Below are positions 17,492-25,394 of a stretch of 36,711 nucleotides of DNA, in pieces. Position 1 is the stretch's first letter; every line of letters starts with the position of its first letter. The notes under the pieces were generated by a model, which was not told where the DNA came from, ran no database searches, and worked only from the letters and a program-made list of their open reading frames with translations. Made by a program: the position numbers and the translations under genes. This DNA comes from CAMCHP01 sp036835325 (lineage in GTDB: Bacteria > Bacteroidota > Bacteroidia > Flavobacteriales_D > Sanyastnellaceae). The stretch covers positions 1-36,711 of the forward strand of contig DAITMF010000035.1 in assembly GCA_036835325.1 (NCBI GenBank). Direction: 5' to 3'.

Positions 17492-17527
17492 TTAGGCTTT
17501 GATCAAGATTAACTGACCTAAGCCTAA
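17492..17527. repeat. Inverted repeat downstream of HMG-CoA lyase
   Basis: TTAGGCTT (17492-17499) and AAGCCTAA (17520-17527) are perfect inverted copies around a 20-nt loop. Outside them, CGTTTCGCG and CGTGAAACG give a further near-match. No T run follows on either strand. Confidence 0.5.
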
Positions 17528-17622
17528 CACTCGTGAAACGTTGCAAAATCCGGATTAACGTCCGAAAATTTGAATCCATTCAGCTCTACCGCAAACGCTT
17601 TGCCTTCAACACCTTCAATCAC
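17524..17622 (-). CDS. Possible small protein (32 aa) just after HMG-CoA lyase
   Basis: From a GTG at 17622, 8 nt after the lyase stop, the minus strand reads MIEGVEGKAFAVELNGFKFS and ends TFHEC. Codon pattern looks coding and the frame stays open upstream into the lyase end. A non-ATG start, small size and no recognised family keep confidence low. It could instead be a remnant of a longer gene. Confidence 0.25.
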   Translation of the reverse strand: MIEGVEGKAFAVELNGFKFSDVNPDFATFHEC

Positions 17623-17630
17623 TGCTTGAA

Positions 17631-18488
17631 TTAAGCCGTAAATACCTTCGTGCTTTCCAACAAGGCACGTTCGAATGCATCAGTCGATAAACCGGTGTGA
17701 ACCGTGTGTTCATTGAACCAATCAACCATGCGTTCGGTAGGCATATTGCCGGTGAGGTCATCGGCCGCCATCGGACAACCGCCAAATCCCTTTAGTGCGC
17801 CATCGAAACGACGGCATCCTGCGTTCCACGCTGCGGCAAGTTTTTCTTCCCAACGGTCGGGGGTTGTGTGCAAGTGGGCACCGATTTCAGCTTTGGGCAT
17901 TTCGCCCAACACCGTCGCAAACAAATCGTAAATGACTTCAGGTGTTGACGCACCGATGGTATCGCTCAAGGCGAGAATGTTCACCCCGAGTTCGTTGTGC
18001 AAGCGTTCGCACCATCGCGTTACAATGTCAGGGTGCCAGGCCTCTCCATAAGGGTTGCCGAAAGCCATTGAAAGGTAAAAAACAGCCTCTTTGTTGTTCT
18101 TTACACATAGGTTCTGAATGGCATCCGCACGGAGCAGTGAATCTTCAATCGTTGCATTGGTGTTGCGTTTTTGAAACTCTTCAGAAACTGAGAAGGGGTA
18201 TCCCAAGTAATGAACACGGTCAAAAGAAACCGCTTGTTCTGCGCCGCGTTCGTTGGCGACTATCGCAAGAAGTTTCGTTGCTGATGCATCAAGCCGATCA
18301 AGTACTTCAGCCGTGTCGCGCATTTGCGGAATGGCTTTGGGCGATACGAAGCTTCCGAAATCGAGGGTGTCAAATCCTACCTTTAGCAGTGAATTGATGT
18401 AGGCAACCTTTGTAGAGGTCGGAATGAAGTCGTGCAGGCCTTGCATGGCATCTCGCGGACATTCAACCAGTTTAACCGTTTCAGTCAT
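17631..18488 (-). CDS. Hydroxymethylglutaryl-CoA lyase
   Basis: The 285-residue TIM-barrel protein has HMG-CoA lyase family motifs: VECPRDAMQG near the N-terminus (R12, D13 at the substrate/metal site), FVSPKAIPQM, GAHLHTT with metal-binding His, and the active-site loop GFGGCPMAADDLTGNMPTE with C238. It splits HMG-CoA into acetoacetate and acetyl-CoA, the last step of leucine degradation; the methylcrotonyl-type carboxyltransferase at 2165 acts earlier in that route. ATG 18488 is chosen because family members begin at this point; upstream codons are out of family. It diverges from the response-regulator gene with 91 nt between. Confidence 0.9.
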   Translation of the reverse strand: MTETVKLVECPRDAMQGLHDFIPTSTKVAYINSLLKVGFDTLDFGSFVSPKAIPQMRDTAEVLDRLDASATKLLAIVANERGAEQAVSFDRVHYLGYPFSVSEEFQKRNTNATIEDSLLRADAIQNLCVKNNKEAVFYLSMAFGNPYGEAWHPDIVTRWCERLHNELGVNILALSDTIGASTPEVIYDLFATVLGEMPKAEIGAHLHTTPDRWEEKLAAAWNAGCRRFDGALKGFGGCPMAADDLTGNMPTERMVDWFNEHTVHTGLSTDAFERALLESTKVFTA

Positions 18489-18554
18489 AGCGTGTAGGAA
18501 TTGTCTTACGTTACTGCGGGATAAAGTTCTTACAGCCGTTCCCTTATGCAAAGA

Positions 18555-18562
18555 TAGCTTTA
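18555..18562 (+). promoter_or_regulatory. -7-like box upstream of the receiver gene
   Basis: TAGCTTTA matches TAnnTTTG except for the final base and lies 17 nt before the ATG at 18580. No clear -33 element is seen. Confidence 0.3.
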
Positions 18563-18579
18563 GCCCAGCGAATAGGCCA

Positions 18580-18951
18580 ATGAAAAGCATCCTTGTTGTT
18601 GATTCAGATTCGGTTACGGCAAGCTTAACAAGCCGTTTCCTTCGCAACTATGCATACGAGGTTGTGGTGGTCTCGGATGCCCGTGCAGCACTCGAAAAAC
18701 TCAATGAACCCGTGTTCGATGTGGTACTCACCGATACCCGACTTACCGGCATGACCGGTTTTGACTTGGTCAAGATGATGCGCAAATGCTACATTGAGGT
18801 ACCGGTTGTTTTCTTTGGCTCTGACGATGACGCGGTTACCCGCCTCCAGGCTGAACAGCACGAAGCCCTTGCGTTCATAAGCAAGCGCAGTGAGTTCATC
18901 AACCTTCCGCACTTGCTCGATCGCTTGTTTTTTCCCTCTTTGCAAGGCTGA
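18580..18951 (+). CDS. Stand-alone response-regulator receiver protein
   Basis: The 123-residue CheY-like protein has the acidic pocket D8/D10 in ILVVDSDS, phosphoacceptor D52 in FDVVLTDTRLTGMTGFDLV, Ser in VVFFGSD, and Lys in AFISKRSEF. There is no output domain. The usual Pro after the phosphoacceptor loop is Thr here, a mild departure. The role cannot be told from sequence; such proteins act as phosphorelay links or partner-binding switches. No histidine kinase lies in the window. ATG 18580 is chosen because it begins directly at the receiver fold. Confidence 0.85.
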   Translation: MKSILVVDSDSVTASLTSRFLRNYAYEVVVVSDARAALEKLNEPVFDVVLTDTRLTGMTGFDLVKMMRKCYIEVPVVFFGSDDDAVTRLQAEQHEALAFISKRSEFINLPHLLDRLFFPSLQG

Positions 18952-18953
18952 CA

Positions 18954-18975
18954 ACGCTCTGAGCGTAACCTTTTT
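18954..18975 (+). terminator. Weak hairpin after the receiver gene
   Basis: ACGCT, loop ctg, AGCGT, then aacc and TTTTT. A five-base stem makes this a weak terminator candidate. Confidence 0.3.
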
Positions 18976-19036
18976 ACATGGTTTACGTAAAGTGTGAGTG
19001 AATTCCTCGGCGTCTAAGCCGATCCAGTAACTCGCC

Positions 19037-19291
19037 ATGACCACCGCACAGTTTGAACAGCTTCCCCTCGATGAAAAGACCAATTACCTTTGGGACAATG
19101 GTATTTGTTTTGGTCAACGTTTGGTGAAAGGCCGTTATGTGCTAAGCATCTTTTGTTTGAACCATTTTTACGTTGAGGCGCGCTATTCGCGCAAAAACAA
19201 TCGTGTCGACAGCATTCGGGTAATCGACGAAATCGTACTGTGGGAGTCGTATGTGACCCGCACGGTGAGCCAGTTGCTTCAGCTCAGTTGA
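19037..19291 (+). CDS. Conserved small hypothetical protein (84 aa)
   Basis: The 84-residue protein (LPLDEKTNYLWDNGICFGQR, then FYVEARYSRKNNRVDSIRVID) resembles short uncharacterised proteins of Bacteroidota with the same EKxNYLWDxG start (recalled, not searched). It is probably cytoplasmic: no signal peptide or membrane segment. It is convergent with the ComEC-like gene and their 3' ends overlap by 8 nt. Function is unknown. Confidence 0.65.
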   Translation: MTTAQFEQLPLDEKTNYLWDNGICFGQRLVKGRYVLSIFCLNHFYVEARYSRKNNRVDSIRVIDEIVLWESYVTRTVSQLLQLS

Positions 19292-21218
19292 ACTGCACGC
19301 GCAAGGCTGCGTCATCCCAGTTCCAATCATCAAGGTTTTCTTTTTTCGGATGGATGAGCAGCCAGCTGTTCCATTTCCTACGTAGTCGCCATCCACCAAG
19401 CTCGCTGTTTTCTTGAGCGTTTTTGCCGGTCGGAAGCAACACCAATGGTCCGACGTTGAATCGGTCATTGCAGCGTTCAATCCGCCATCCATCCAAGTAA
19501 AACAAGGTGTCAGATGCTAGCCGTATCACGGTTGCCCTGTGTTGTTTTAACCATCCGCCGAAGGCGAAATCGCCCGACGTTTCATCAGCCAGCACGTAAG
19601 CAGTTTCTGCGTTTCGAAGGCCAATGCTCACACCTTTGTACTGACTGAAAAAGACCAATTCAGATGAGCTTTCGCGTTGCTGAGGAAGCAGAACGATGAA
19701 CGCGATGGCCAAAGGCAAGATGGGCCACCAGTTTCGAGGCGCTTTCTTTACCAAGATGGCGAAGTACACCACGGTTGACACCGCCAGAAGCACAGTTGCC
19801 GTGAGCGATAGTGCGATGCCTTCAGCGGCAGCCCATTTGAGTGAAGCAATGGCTTCTGAAGCGCCTATTAACACCCTCCCAATGGCGTTGATAAGCCATG
19901 TCAACGCGCCAAAATCAACTCCGGCACTCAGCAAAACGGTGTGCAGCATGAGTAAATAGAGTAGGAGGGTGCCCAGAGGCACTGCGACTAGGTTAGCCGG
20001 CAGAAACAGAATTGGCATTTGGTTGAAGCAATAGAGCGACACCGGCGTTGTACCGGCCTGAGCGGCCAAGGTAACCGATGAAGAACCCAAGATGCCATTC
20101 AGCCATTTTCGGCGCGTAACGGGCAATTGCTCACGGATAATGGGCGTGAAGCTAACAATTGCGGCAACAGCCAGAAACGACAACAAAAATCCGGCATTGA
20201 ACAGCAAATCGGGTTCTGAAAGGAGCATAAACAAAGCTGCAGCTGCCAAGGCATTTAAGGTCGAAACGCGTTTTCGAATCAGCAAGCCCAAAGCCATCAT
20301 GCTCAACATGCTGGCTGCCCGTATGACCGAAGCCGACATGCCGGTAAACCACGCAAAGCCCCACACCACAGCAATCACCACCGCAAACAGAATGATTGAC
20401 CAGTGGCGCTGACGGTACCTCCGCATGAGCAGCAAGGGTAGCCAAGCCACCAAGCCTGCATGAAGTCCACTTACAGCGAGCAAGTGCATGGTGCCGCACC
20501 TTGCGAAGGCCGTCCGTAGGTCGTTGTCGAGCTCTGACTTGTCACCTGTTAGCAAGGCAAAGCACATGCCACGTACACGTGCATTGTCAATGCCTGAGAG
20601 GCCCGCCCATAGCCAGCGTTGTCCGCGCAAACGCCAGCCGTATTCCGCTTGGTGAACGATTGCGATCGAATCAGCAATCAGTTGACCGGTGAGGTTTTGC
20701 GCCTTCGCCCGCTCTACCGGATCGTACTGGTAAGGATTCGGTGGGTGCCTGAACGGTGCACCGCGCCCTGTAACTTTAACCATGGAGCCTTCAATGAGCT
20801 GGGCTTCGAAGCGCGCCGGAACCACAAGTTCAAGCTTGTTCAAGCGTTGAAAACCGGTGGTGTCAACAAGGTTCACAGTGGCAACCACACGGCATTTGTA
20901 ATCGTTGCACCGCGGGTTTCCGGCAATGTGCAGTCGACCTTCGATGCGGCCTTCGGCCATCGTGGTGTAGGGAAGGCGTGTTTCTTGGTAACTCCGGTAT
21001 CCGAGGGCCACGAAACAAAGAAGCACGAGCATTGATCGAATAGGGTACTGCGCTTCGCGGGGTGTTTTGGTCGCATGCAAAAGCACCAACAGCCCGAACA
21101 AAATGGCGAGACACCAAAGAGGAAGGCTGATGCTGCTCATCCGTCCAAACAAAATCCCTAAAACGAGCGCCAGTGCCGGTCGAACGAGCGGCAACGAACT
21201 GCCAAATCGTGCATTCAT
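19284..21218 (-). CDS. comEC: ComEC/Rec2-family DNA-uptake channel protein
   Basis: The 644-residue membrane protein has a DUF4131-like N-terminal part with two or three helices and a soluble OB-like region (RIEGRLHIAG, then NPYQYDPVERAKAQNLTGQL). The Competence domain follows, with MHLLAVSGLHAGLVAWLP, FTGMSASVIRAASMLSM and LLFNAGFLLSFLAVAAI. It would carry single-stranded DNA across the inner membrane in natural transformation. The C-terminal metallo-beta-lactamase domain of Bacillus-type ComEC is absent; the last 110 residues are soluble and lack an HxHxDH motif. Other com genes are not in the window, so competence itself is inference. Confidence 0.85.
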   Translation of the reverse strand: MNARFGSSLPLVRPALALVLGILFGRMSSISLPLWCLAILFGLLVLLHATKTPREAQYPIRSMLVLLCFVALGYRSYQETRLPYTTMAEGRIEGRLHIAGNPRCNDYKCRVVATVNLVDTTGFQRLNKLELVVPARFEAQLIEGSMVKVTGRGAPFRHPPNPYQYDPVERAKAQNLTGQLIADSIAIVHQAEYGWRLRGQRWLWAGLSGIDNARVRGMCFALLTGDKSELDNDLRTAFARCGTMHLLAVSGLHAGLVAWLPLLLMRRYRQRHWSIILFAVVIAVVWGFAWFTGMSASVIRAASMLSMMALGLLIRKRVSTLNALAAAALFMLLSEPDLLFNAGFLLSFLAVAAIVSFTPIIREQLPVTRRKWLNGILGSSSVTLAAQAGTTPVSLYCFNQMPILFLPANLVAVPLGTLLLYLLMLHTVLLSAGVDFGALTWLINAIGRVLIGASEAIASLKWAAAEGIALSLTATVLLAVSTVVYFAILVKKAPRNWWPILPLAIAFIVLLPQQRESSSELVFFSQYKGVSIGLRNAETAYVLADETSGDFAFGGWLKQHRATVIRLASDTLFYLDGWRIERCNDRFNVGPLVLLPTGKNAQENSELGGWRLRRKWNSWLLIHPKKENLDDWNWDDAALRVQFN

Positions 21219-21222
21219 GTGG

Positions 21223-21230
21223 CAAAGTTG
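21223..21230 (-). promoter_or_regulatory. -7-like box abutting the comEC start
   Basis: On the minus strand CAACTTTG (one mismatch to TAnnTTTG) ends 4 nt before the ATG, which predicts a nearly leaderless mRNA. The -33 element is unclear. Confidence 0.3.
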
Positions 21231-21268
21231 CCCTACATCTGAAGCCGATTTACACGCCAGGTGGCTAC

Positions 21269-21308
21269 AACTTTACCGTCGTTTGACAAAACTTTACAAC
21301 CGTTTGAA
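21269..21308. repeat. Two 19-bp direct repeats upstream of comEC
   Basis: CAACTTTACCGTCGTTTGA (21269-21287) and AAACTTTACAACCGTTTGA (21290-21308) agree at most positions and are 21 bp apart, two helical turns. They lie between the GT2 stop and the comEC start and could be a protein-binding site. Confidence 0.4.
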
Positions 21309-21309
21309 A

Positions 21310-22389
21310 TCACATGAAACGTTCACTCGGTAAATCAGAAAAGCGCGTGATTTTCTTCAAGAAGTAGTCGCGAATAATGCTGCCGGTGTACCAACCTTTC
21401 CGGTTTGCGGTGGCTTGCCGTTCGTTCAGTTTGTTCACTATGGCTTTTCGTTTGCCAAGCATCAGCGGCAACATGGCGTAGAACGACATGTGTGCTTTAA
21501 ACACAGCTGTGAAGTAGCTCCATTTGCCTTCGGTGATGAACCGGAAGGCAGCAATGCCGTCGAGGGTCATTCGCTTCAGAAGAATTCGTACCAAGCTGCC
21601 GTAGTGGTAGTTCTTGACCAGGATAAAGAGGTTGTTTCGGAAATTGAGAAAGGTTTTGAAGGGATTGAGCTTATCGAGGGTTCCGCCGCCAACGTGGTAC
21701 ACTGCACTTTCACCGCATGCTCCGATGCGGTAACCGCGGTTTTTCAGTCGCCAACACAAGTCGATTTCTTCCATGTGGGCGAAGAAATCGGCATCCAAGC
21801 CGTCAACTTCGTGGTAGGCCGATGACCTGACCACCAAACAGGCGCCGCTTGCCCAAAACACTTCTTTGTTTGCATTGTACTGGCCGTGGTCTTCTTCGAA
21901 GGCGTTGAAGATTCGGCCTGCACAAAAGACGAATCCGTTGCGGTCAATGAAGCCCCCTGTCGCACCTGCATGTTCGAAGAAGTCACGGCGATTGCAATCG
22001 AGAATTTTTGGTTGGCAGGCGACTATGTTCTCACGTTCCATGTACTGAAGTACAGGAGGCAGCCAGTTTGGTGTGACCTCCACATCGCTGTTGAGCAAAA
22101 CGTATACCTGGGCATCAATGTGCTTCAGTGCCTCGTTGTAACCCAGCGCAAAACCGTGGTTTTTTCCATTCCGGTGGATGCGAACCTCAGGAAAGTTCGC
22201 TGAAACCCAGTCCAAAGAGGCATCGGTCGAGCCGTTGTCGGCGATCCAAATTTGAGCGTCATGGCGTGTGTATTCAACAACAGAGGGCAAAAACTGCTGA
22301 AGAAAACGCAAGCCGTTCCAGTTCAGAATAACAACGGCTACCTGCCTTTTGTCATTAACGGGGATTGAAGAAGAGGTCTTCGAGTTCAT
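21310..22389 (-). CDS. Family 2 glycosyltransferase
   Basis: The 359-residue protein has the GT-A/GT2 core: VAVVILNWNGLRFL at the N-terminus, IADNGSTDAS, a DxD-like LLNSDVEV, and WASGACLVVRSSAY followed by EEIDLCWRLKNRGYRI. It resembles rhamnosyl-type transferases of cell-surface polysaccharide synthesis. Its start codon lies 35 nt inside the preceding GWxTD gene, in another frame, so expression is coupled. Donor and acceptor are unknown. Cytoplasmic or peripheral membrane location is likely. Confidence 0.9.
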   Translation of the reverse strand: MNSKTSSSIPVNDKRQVAVVILNWNGLRFLQQFLPSVVEYTRHDAQIWIADNGSTDASLDWVSANFPEVRIHRNGKNHGFALGYNEALKHIDAQVYVLLNSDVEVTPNWLPPVLQYMERENIVACQPKILDCNRRDFFEHAGATGGFIDRNGFVFCAGRIFNAFEEDHGQYNANKEVFWASGACLVVRSSAYHEVDGLDADFFAHMEEIDLCWRLKNRGYRIGACGESAVYHVGGGTLDKLNPFKTFLNFRNNLFILVKNYHYGSLVRILLKRMTLDGIAAFRFITEGKWSYFTAVFKAHMSFYAMLPLMLGKRKAIVNKLNERQATANRKGWYTGSIIRDYFLKKITRFSDLPSERFM

Positions 22390-23824
22390 CCAACGAGTAG
22401 GTATCGCGCGGAGCCATGGTATTCAGTGCGCTATCGGTCGGACGAAGGTCGTTATTTTTTGATTGCACGATGGAGCGCCAGTCTTGATTTTGGGTTTCTC
22501 CCAGCATATCCGAATGCAGCAAGGCGAAATCGTAGTTTACAACATTGCGCGAGAAGAAGAGGAACCGGCGATCGGTGAACCGATCAATGCGGTGGTAGTG
22601 CCATATTTCAATAGGGAAGTAGTTTAAGCTATTGTGCCGTTCGACAATGGTATTGGGCTTTCCGTAGGCCAACCAAATGCGGCCACGGTCGGTTCTGTAG
22701 CCGGGCATAATGGGCGATTTGTACTTGCGATTCACGTACCAAACTTCCTTCACGTAATACATCCAAGCATCAATGGGGCGCTCCGGTTCACGGCTTTCCC
22801 AAAATGAGAAGAAGTAGCTTTTCAGCACTTCAGGGTCATTGGCATCAACCTGAGCATTGATGGTTCGTTGCTCCACATTGTTGGCCAATGGGTACAGCCA
22901 ACTCACGTAACTTCGAATGCTATCGGGGTTGTTGAAAGCCATTCCCGGTGTTGAGACATAGGCGTCAGGGTCGATGGACTCAGAGAAGGTTTGTTTCTCG
23001 ATTTTTGCTCGGTAAAACGGCACCGACTCTTGCGCAATCAGCTCGTTGGAGGGCGAACGCATTTCCATCACATATTCGTAGCTTCCGGATGGCAAATCTG
23101 AAATGGGCACAGATTCGAGCAATGGAGTGACTTGCGCAATATCACGACGGTGGTAGCGTCTCGAATTTTCGATTTCTCCTGCTTCGCCTGCCAGGTAAGA
23201 TGAAACGATGTACTTATTGCCGTCAAAGCCTGCTTTGTCGGCGTTGTAAGCTTCACCGTATACGACGAGTTTTTCAGATTCGGTAGGGAAATAATCAGAC
23301 ACTGCCGGCAACATGTCAAATCCGGAGCGTGTTAACTCGCTTGGCGTTTGCGTTTTCGAGTAGGCGCTCACAAAAAAGAGTCCTGATACACAAGGTTGCT
23401 GCGCATCGAGCCGAGTAGCCACCGCTTTCGTAAACGATGCCGTTTCGGAGTTGCTTGCGTTGAGGTCTTTCAGTTTCACCTCAACCACGTAGGTTCCCGG
23501 TTGAACAACGAAACGTTGGATATCGAAAAAGTCAGATTCTTGACCTTGTTGCACCTCAAGTGAATTGATGCGGAGCTTCTTGAAGTCAACAATTTCGGTT
23601 CCTTTCTGAAGGATGATCGTGAGTTCTACAGCGGCTTGCACATTGCCTTCTCCTGTTGGCAACCATAGCAACGATTGCGCATCAAAGAGCAGATGTGTTT
23701 CCAAGAGGTGTCCTTCTCCGGGGAGTAAGAACTCTTTCAGGTCGAACGATGCCCGCACACCTGCAAAGCCAAGAGCAGGGAATACGGCACAAAAAAGAAC
23801 TAAGAGGCTTCGAAAAACGCGCAT
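22355..23824 (-). CDS. GWxTD domain-containing secreted protein
   Basis: The 489-residue protein has a signal peptide (MRVFRSLLVLFCAVFPALGF, then AG). The N-terminal half is beta-rich (LFDAQSLLWLPTGEGNVQ, LRINSLEVQQGQES). Residues about 330-450 are the GWxTD domain, with the motif PGYRTDRGRIWLAYGKPNTI and IEIWHYHRIDR. Such proteins are widespread in Bacteroidota; their function is not established. In this copy the Trp of the name motif is Tyr (GYRTD). A TACTTTTA box (23846-23853, minus) may be its promoter. The gene overlaps the GT2 gene and diverges from tRNA-Ser. Confidence 0.88.
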   Translation of the reverse strand: MRVFRSLLVLFCAVFPALGFAGVRASFDLKEFLLPGEGHLLETHLLFDAQSLLWLPTGEGNVQAAVELTIILQKGTEIVDFKKLRINSLEVQQGQESDFFDIQRFVVQPGTYVVEVKLKDLNASNSETASFTKAVATRLDAQQPCVSGLFFVSAYSKTQTPSELTRSGFDMLPAVSDYFPTESEKLVVYGEAYNADKAGFDGNKYIVSSYLAGEAGEIENSRRYHRRDIAQVTPLLESVPISDLPSGSYEYVMEMRSPSNELIAQESVPFYRAKIEKQTFSESIDPDAYVSTPGMAFNNPDSIRSYVSWLYPLANNVEQRTINAQVDANDPEVLKSYFFSFWESREPERPIDAWMYYVKEVWYVNRKYKSPIMPGYRTDRGRIWLAYGKPNTIVERHNSLNYFPIEIWHYHRIDRFTDRRFLFFSRNVVNYDFALLHSDMLGETQNQDWRSIVQSKNNDLRPTDSALNTMAPRDTYSLDELEDLFFNPR

Positions 23825-23845
23825 GATAGAAGAATGTTGAGCTAT

Positions 23846-23853
23846 TAAAAGTA
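23846..23853 (-). promoter_or_regulatory. -7-like box upstream of the GWxTD gene
   Basis: TACTTTTA on the minus strand matches TAnnTTTG except for the last base. TTTG lies 22 nt further upstream, slightly far. Predicted leader is about 18 nt. Confidence 0.35.
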
Positions 23854-23904
23854 CGGAATCTCAGTGAGATGACTACAAAAATCGGACTATTGAACGAAAC
23901 CTGC

Positions 23905-23936
23905 TTGTGTGTGAACGAAAAATTACACTACTTTTG
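23905..23936 (+). promoter_or_regulatory. Promoter of tRNA-Ser
   Basis: TTG at 23905-23907, a 21-nt spacer and a perfect TAnnTTTG match, TACTTTTG at 23929-23936. The box ends 4 nt before the first base of the mature tRNA. Confidence 0.6.
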
Positions 23937-23940
23937 CCGC

Positions 23941-24028
<88 letters not shown>

Positions 24029-24038
24029 AAGACCACTG

Positions 24039-24063
24039 AAACCCGCGCTAGTCGCGGGTTTTT
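24039..24063 (+). terminator. Terminator after tRNA-Ser
   Basis: AAACCCGCG, loop ctagt, CGCGGGTTT is a perfect 9-bp stem followed by T residues, 11 nt after the tRNA. Confidence 0.9.
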
Positions 24064-24272
24064 CATTTTCTGAAGTTTTGTTCCGGGTCATTTTTGGGCC
24101 ATTGTAAAATGCTGGTTGGAGAAGAAAAACAGCCGAAGATCTGCTCGTATTCAGTCGTCTGAACTGCTATAATTCATACAATTTGGCGTGCAAAGTCGTC
24201 GGGAAGAGGGCTCAGGAGTGCCTTTTTTGGAGTCAAAACCCAACGGTAAACTTCCCGGGTAAAAGCGCTTGG
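24064..24272. other. Gap between tRNA-Ser terminator and GT4 stop
   Basis: I see no gene here. There is a small hairpin (TTCAG-tcgt-CTGAA, 24150-24163) and a weak stem followed by TTTTTT near 24209-24228. A short plus-strand RNA is conceivable, but no promoter was found. Confidence 0.4.
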
Positions 24273-24283
24273 TTAACCAAGCG
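24261..24283 (-). terminator. Hairpin spanning the GT4 stop codon
   Basis: CGCTTGGTTAACCAAGCG (24266-24283) is a perfect 18-bp palindrome whose centre includes the stop codon. On the minus strand TTTT follows after one base. Short T run, so moderate confidence. Confidence 0.5.
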
Positions 24284-25394
24284 TATTTACCAAGTGCCTG
24301 AGTTGTTCGAGCACCCTCTGCCTGTGAAATGTTGAAGCGGCGTGCGCATAGGCCTTCGCCGACATCGCTGCGCGCACCTCAGCATCAACCAAGACCGGTT
24401 CAACGGCTTCTAGAAATGACGCTGAATCGTCGGGTTCATAGAGCGCACCACGTCCGTCAGCAAGCAGTTCGGGTGTTCCTGATCGGTTTGTACCAACAAC
24501 CGCGCAGCCGCTCACCATGGCTTCAATGGTTACCATTCCGAAGGTTTCGCCGGTTGATGCCATTGCAAACACATCGAGTGCACGGTACACGTTCTCAACG
24601 TCATCGCGGTGAGGCCTAAAGTGAACCCTGCCTTGAACGGGCGCTGTTTCGGCCAGTTGTTTCAGTTGTTTCAGGTACGCATCGCCTTCATTGCGTGTTG
24701 GGTCGCCTACTATCACAAGGTCTACATCGAGCCCCTTTTCGCAAATAGATGCGAATTGCTCAATCAGAAAAGCCTGACCTTTCAATGGGTCGATTCTTCC
24801 CACGGTACCCAAGAGCAAACGGTCAGTTGGTAAACCCAATGCAGTTCGTGCCTCATTCTTTGACAGGGCAGAGGAGAAGCGTTCAACATCAACAGCCAAC
24901 GGAATCACCGCGATGCGGTTCGCCGGATACCGCGTCATCGTTTTCACTTGTTCGGCCAAGTAGTTCAAGGGGGCAACCCATGCATCAATGCGCTTGAAGC
25001 GATCGGTGTGTATAGGGTCGCGTTTGCTCACCCCGAGTTGCATCGCTTGTTGATACAAAATGCTGATTTTTCGAGTCGACCAGCGTTTCGCCCATCCGCA
25101 AATGCTCATGTCGCGGGTGTCGCGAATCCATACCACGTCAACTTCGTGTTCGGTGAACAGCTTCGCCAATCGAATGGCGCCTTTGAGGTCGCCGTATTTA
25201 ACGTGGTGCTTTATGAAAACACAGCGGTGCTTGGCGGCTTGGGCGGCTTCACCGAGCGGACTATCACTGACGCACCACACGCTTACCGTGTACCCCTCGT
25301 CTTTCATCCACCCCGCGAAGCGGAGAACATTCATTTCCAATCCACCCCAACTGAGCGAACTGCACAAAAAAGCTATATGCTTGCCCGAATTCAA
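24273..25394 (-). CDS. Family 4 glycosyltransferase (GT-B fold)
   Basis: The 373-residue protein has a GT4 layout: N-terminal acceptor domain with HIAFLCSSLSWGGLEMNVLR, and C-terminal donor domain with LLLGTVGRIDPLKGQAFLIE, then FAMASTGETFGMVTIEAMVSG and GTNRSGTPELL. The last stretches hold the spaced Glu pair that contacts the nucleotide sugar. It probably builds a surface glycan; sugars are unknown. Start overlaps the upstream gene by 4 nt (ATGA), making it the third gene of an SDR / secreted protein / GT4 operon. Confidence 0.9.
   Translation of the reverse strand: MNSGKHIAFLCSSLSWGGLEMNVLRFAGWMKDEGYTVSVWCVSDSPLGEAAQAAKHRCVFIKHHVKYGDLKGAIRLAKLFTEHEVDVVWIRDTRDMSICGWAKRWSTRKISILYQQAMQLGVSKRDPIHTDRFKRIDAWVAPLNYLAEQVKTMTRYPANRIAVIPLAVDVERFSSALSKNEARTALGLPTDRLLLGTVGRIDPLKGQAFLIEQFASICEKGLDVDLVIVGDPTRNEGDAYLKQLKQLAETAPVQGRVHFRPHRDDVENVYRALDVFAMASTGETFGMVTIEAMVSGCAVVGTNRSGTPELLADGRGALYEPDDSASFLEAVEPVLVDAEVRAAMSAKAYAHAASTFHRQRVLEQLRHLVNTLG

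Larger units (their letters stand above)
17242..17630. other. 389-nt intergenic region between ZIP transporter and HMG-CoA lyase genes
   Basis: No conventional gene is visible. It holds a -7-like box (TAACTTTG, 17322-17329), a possible 34-codon reading frame on plus (17357-17461), a possible 32-codon frame on minus (17524-17622) and a long imperfect inverted repeat (about 17480-17541). The inverted repeat lacks T runs on either side. Confidence 0.6.

Noticed and set aside
17480..17541. Inverted repeat with GCCTAAC resembling an integron attC site
   Set aside because: Core-site orientation is inverted relative to attC, there is no matching second site, no cassette and no integrase nearby.
24064..24272. 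Possible small RNA after tRNA-Ser
   Set aside because: Only weak hairpins and a short T run; no promoter box found, and it follows a strong tRNA terminator.
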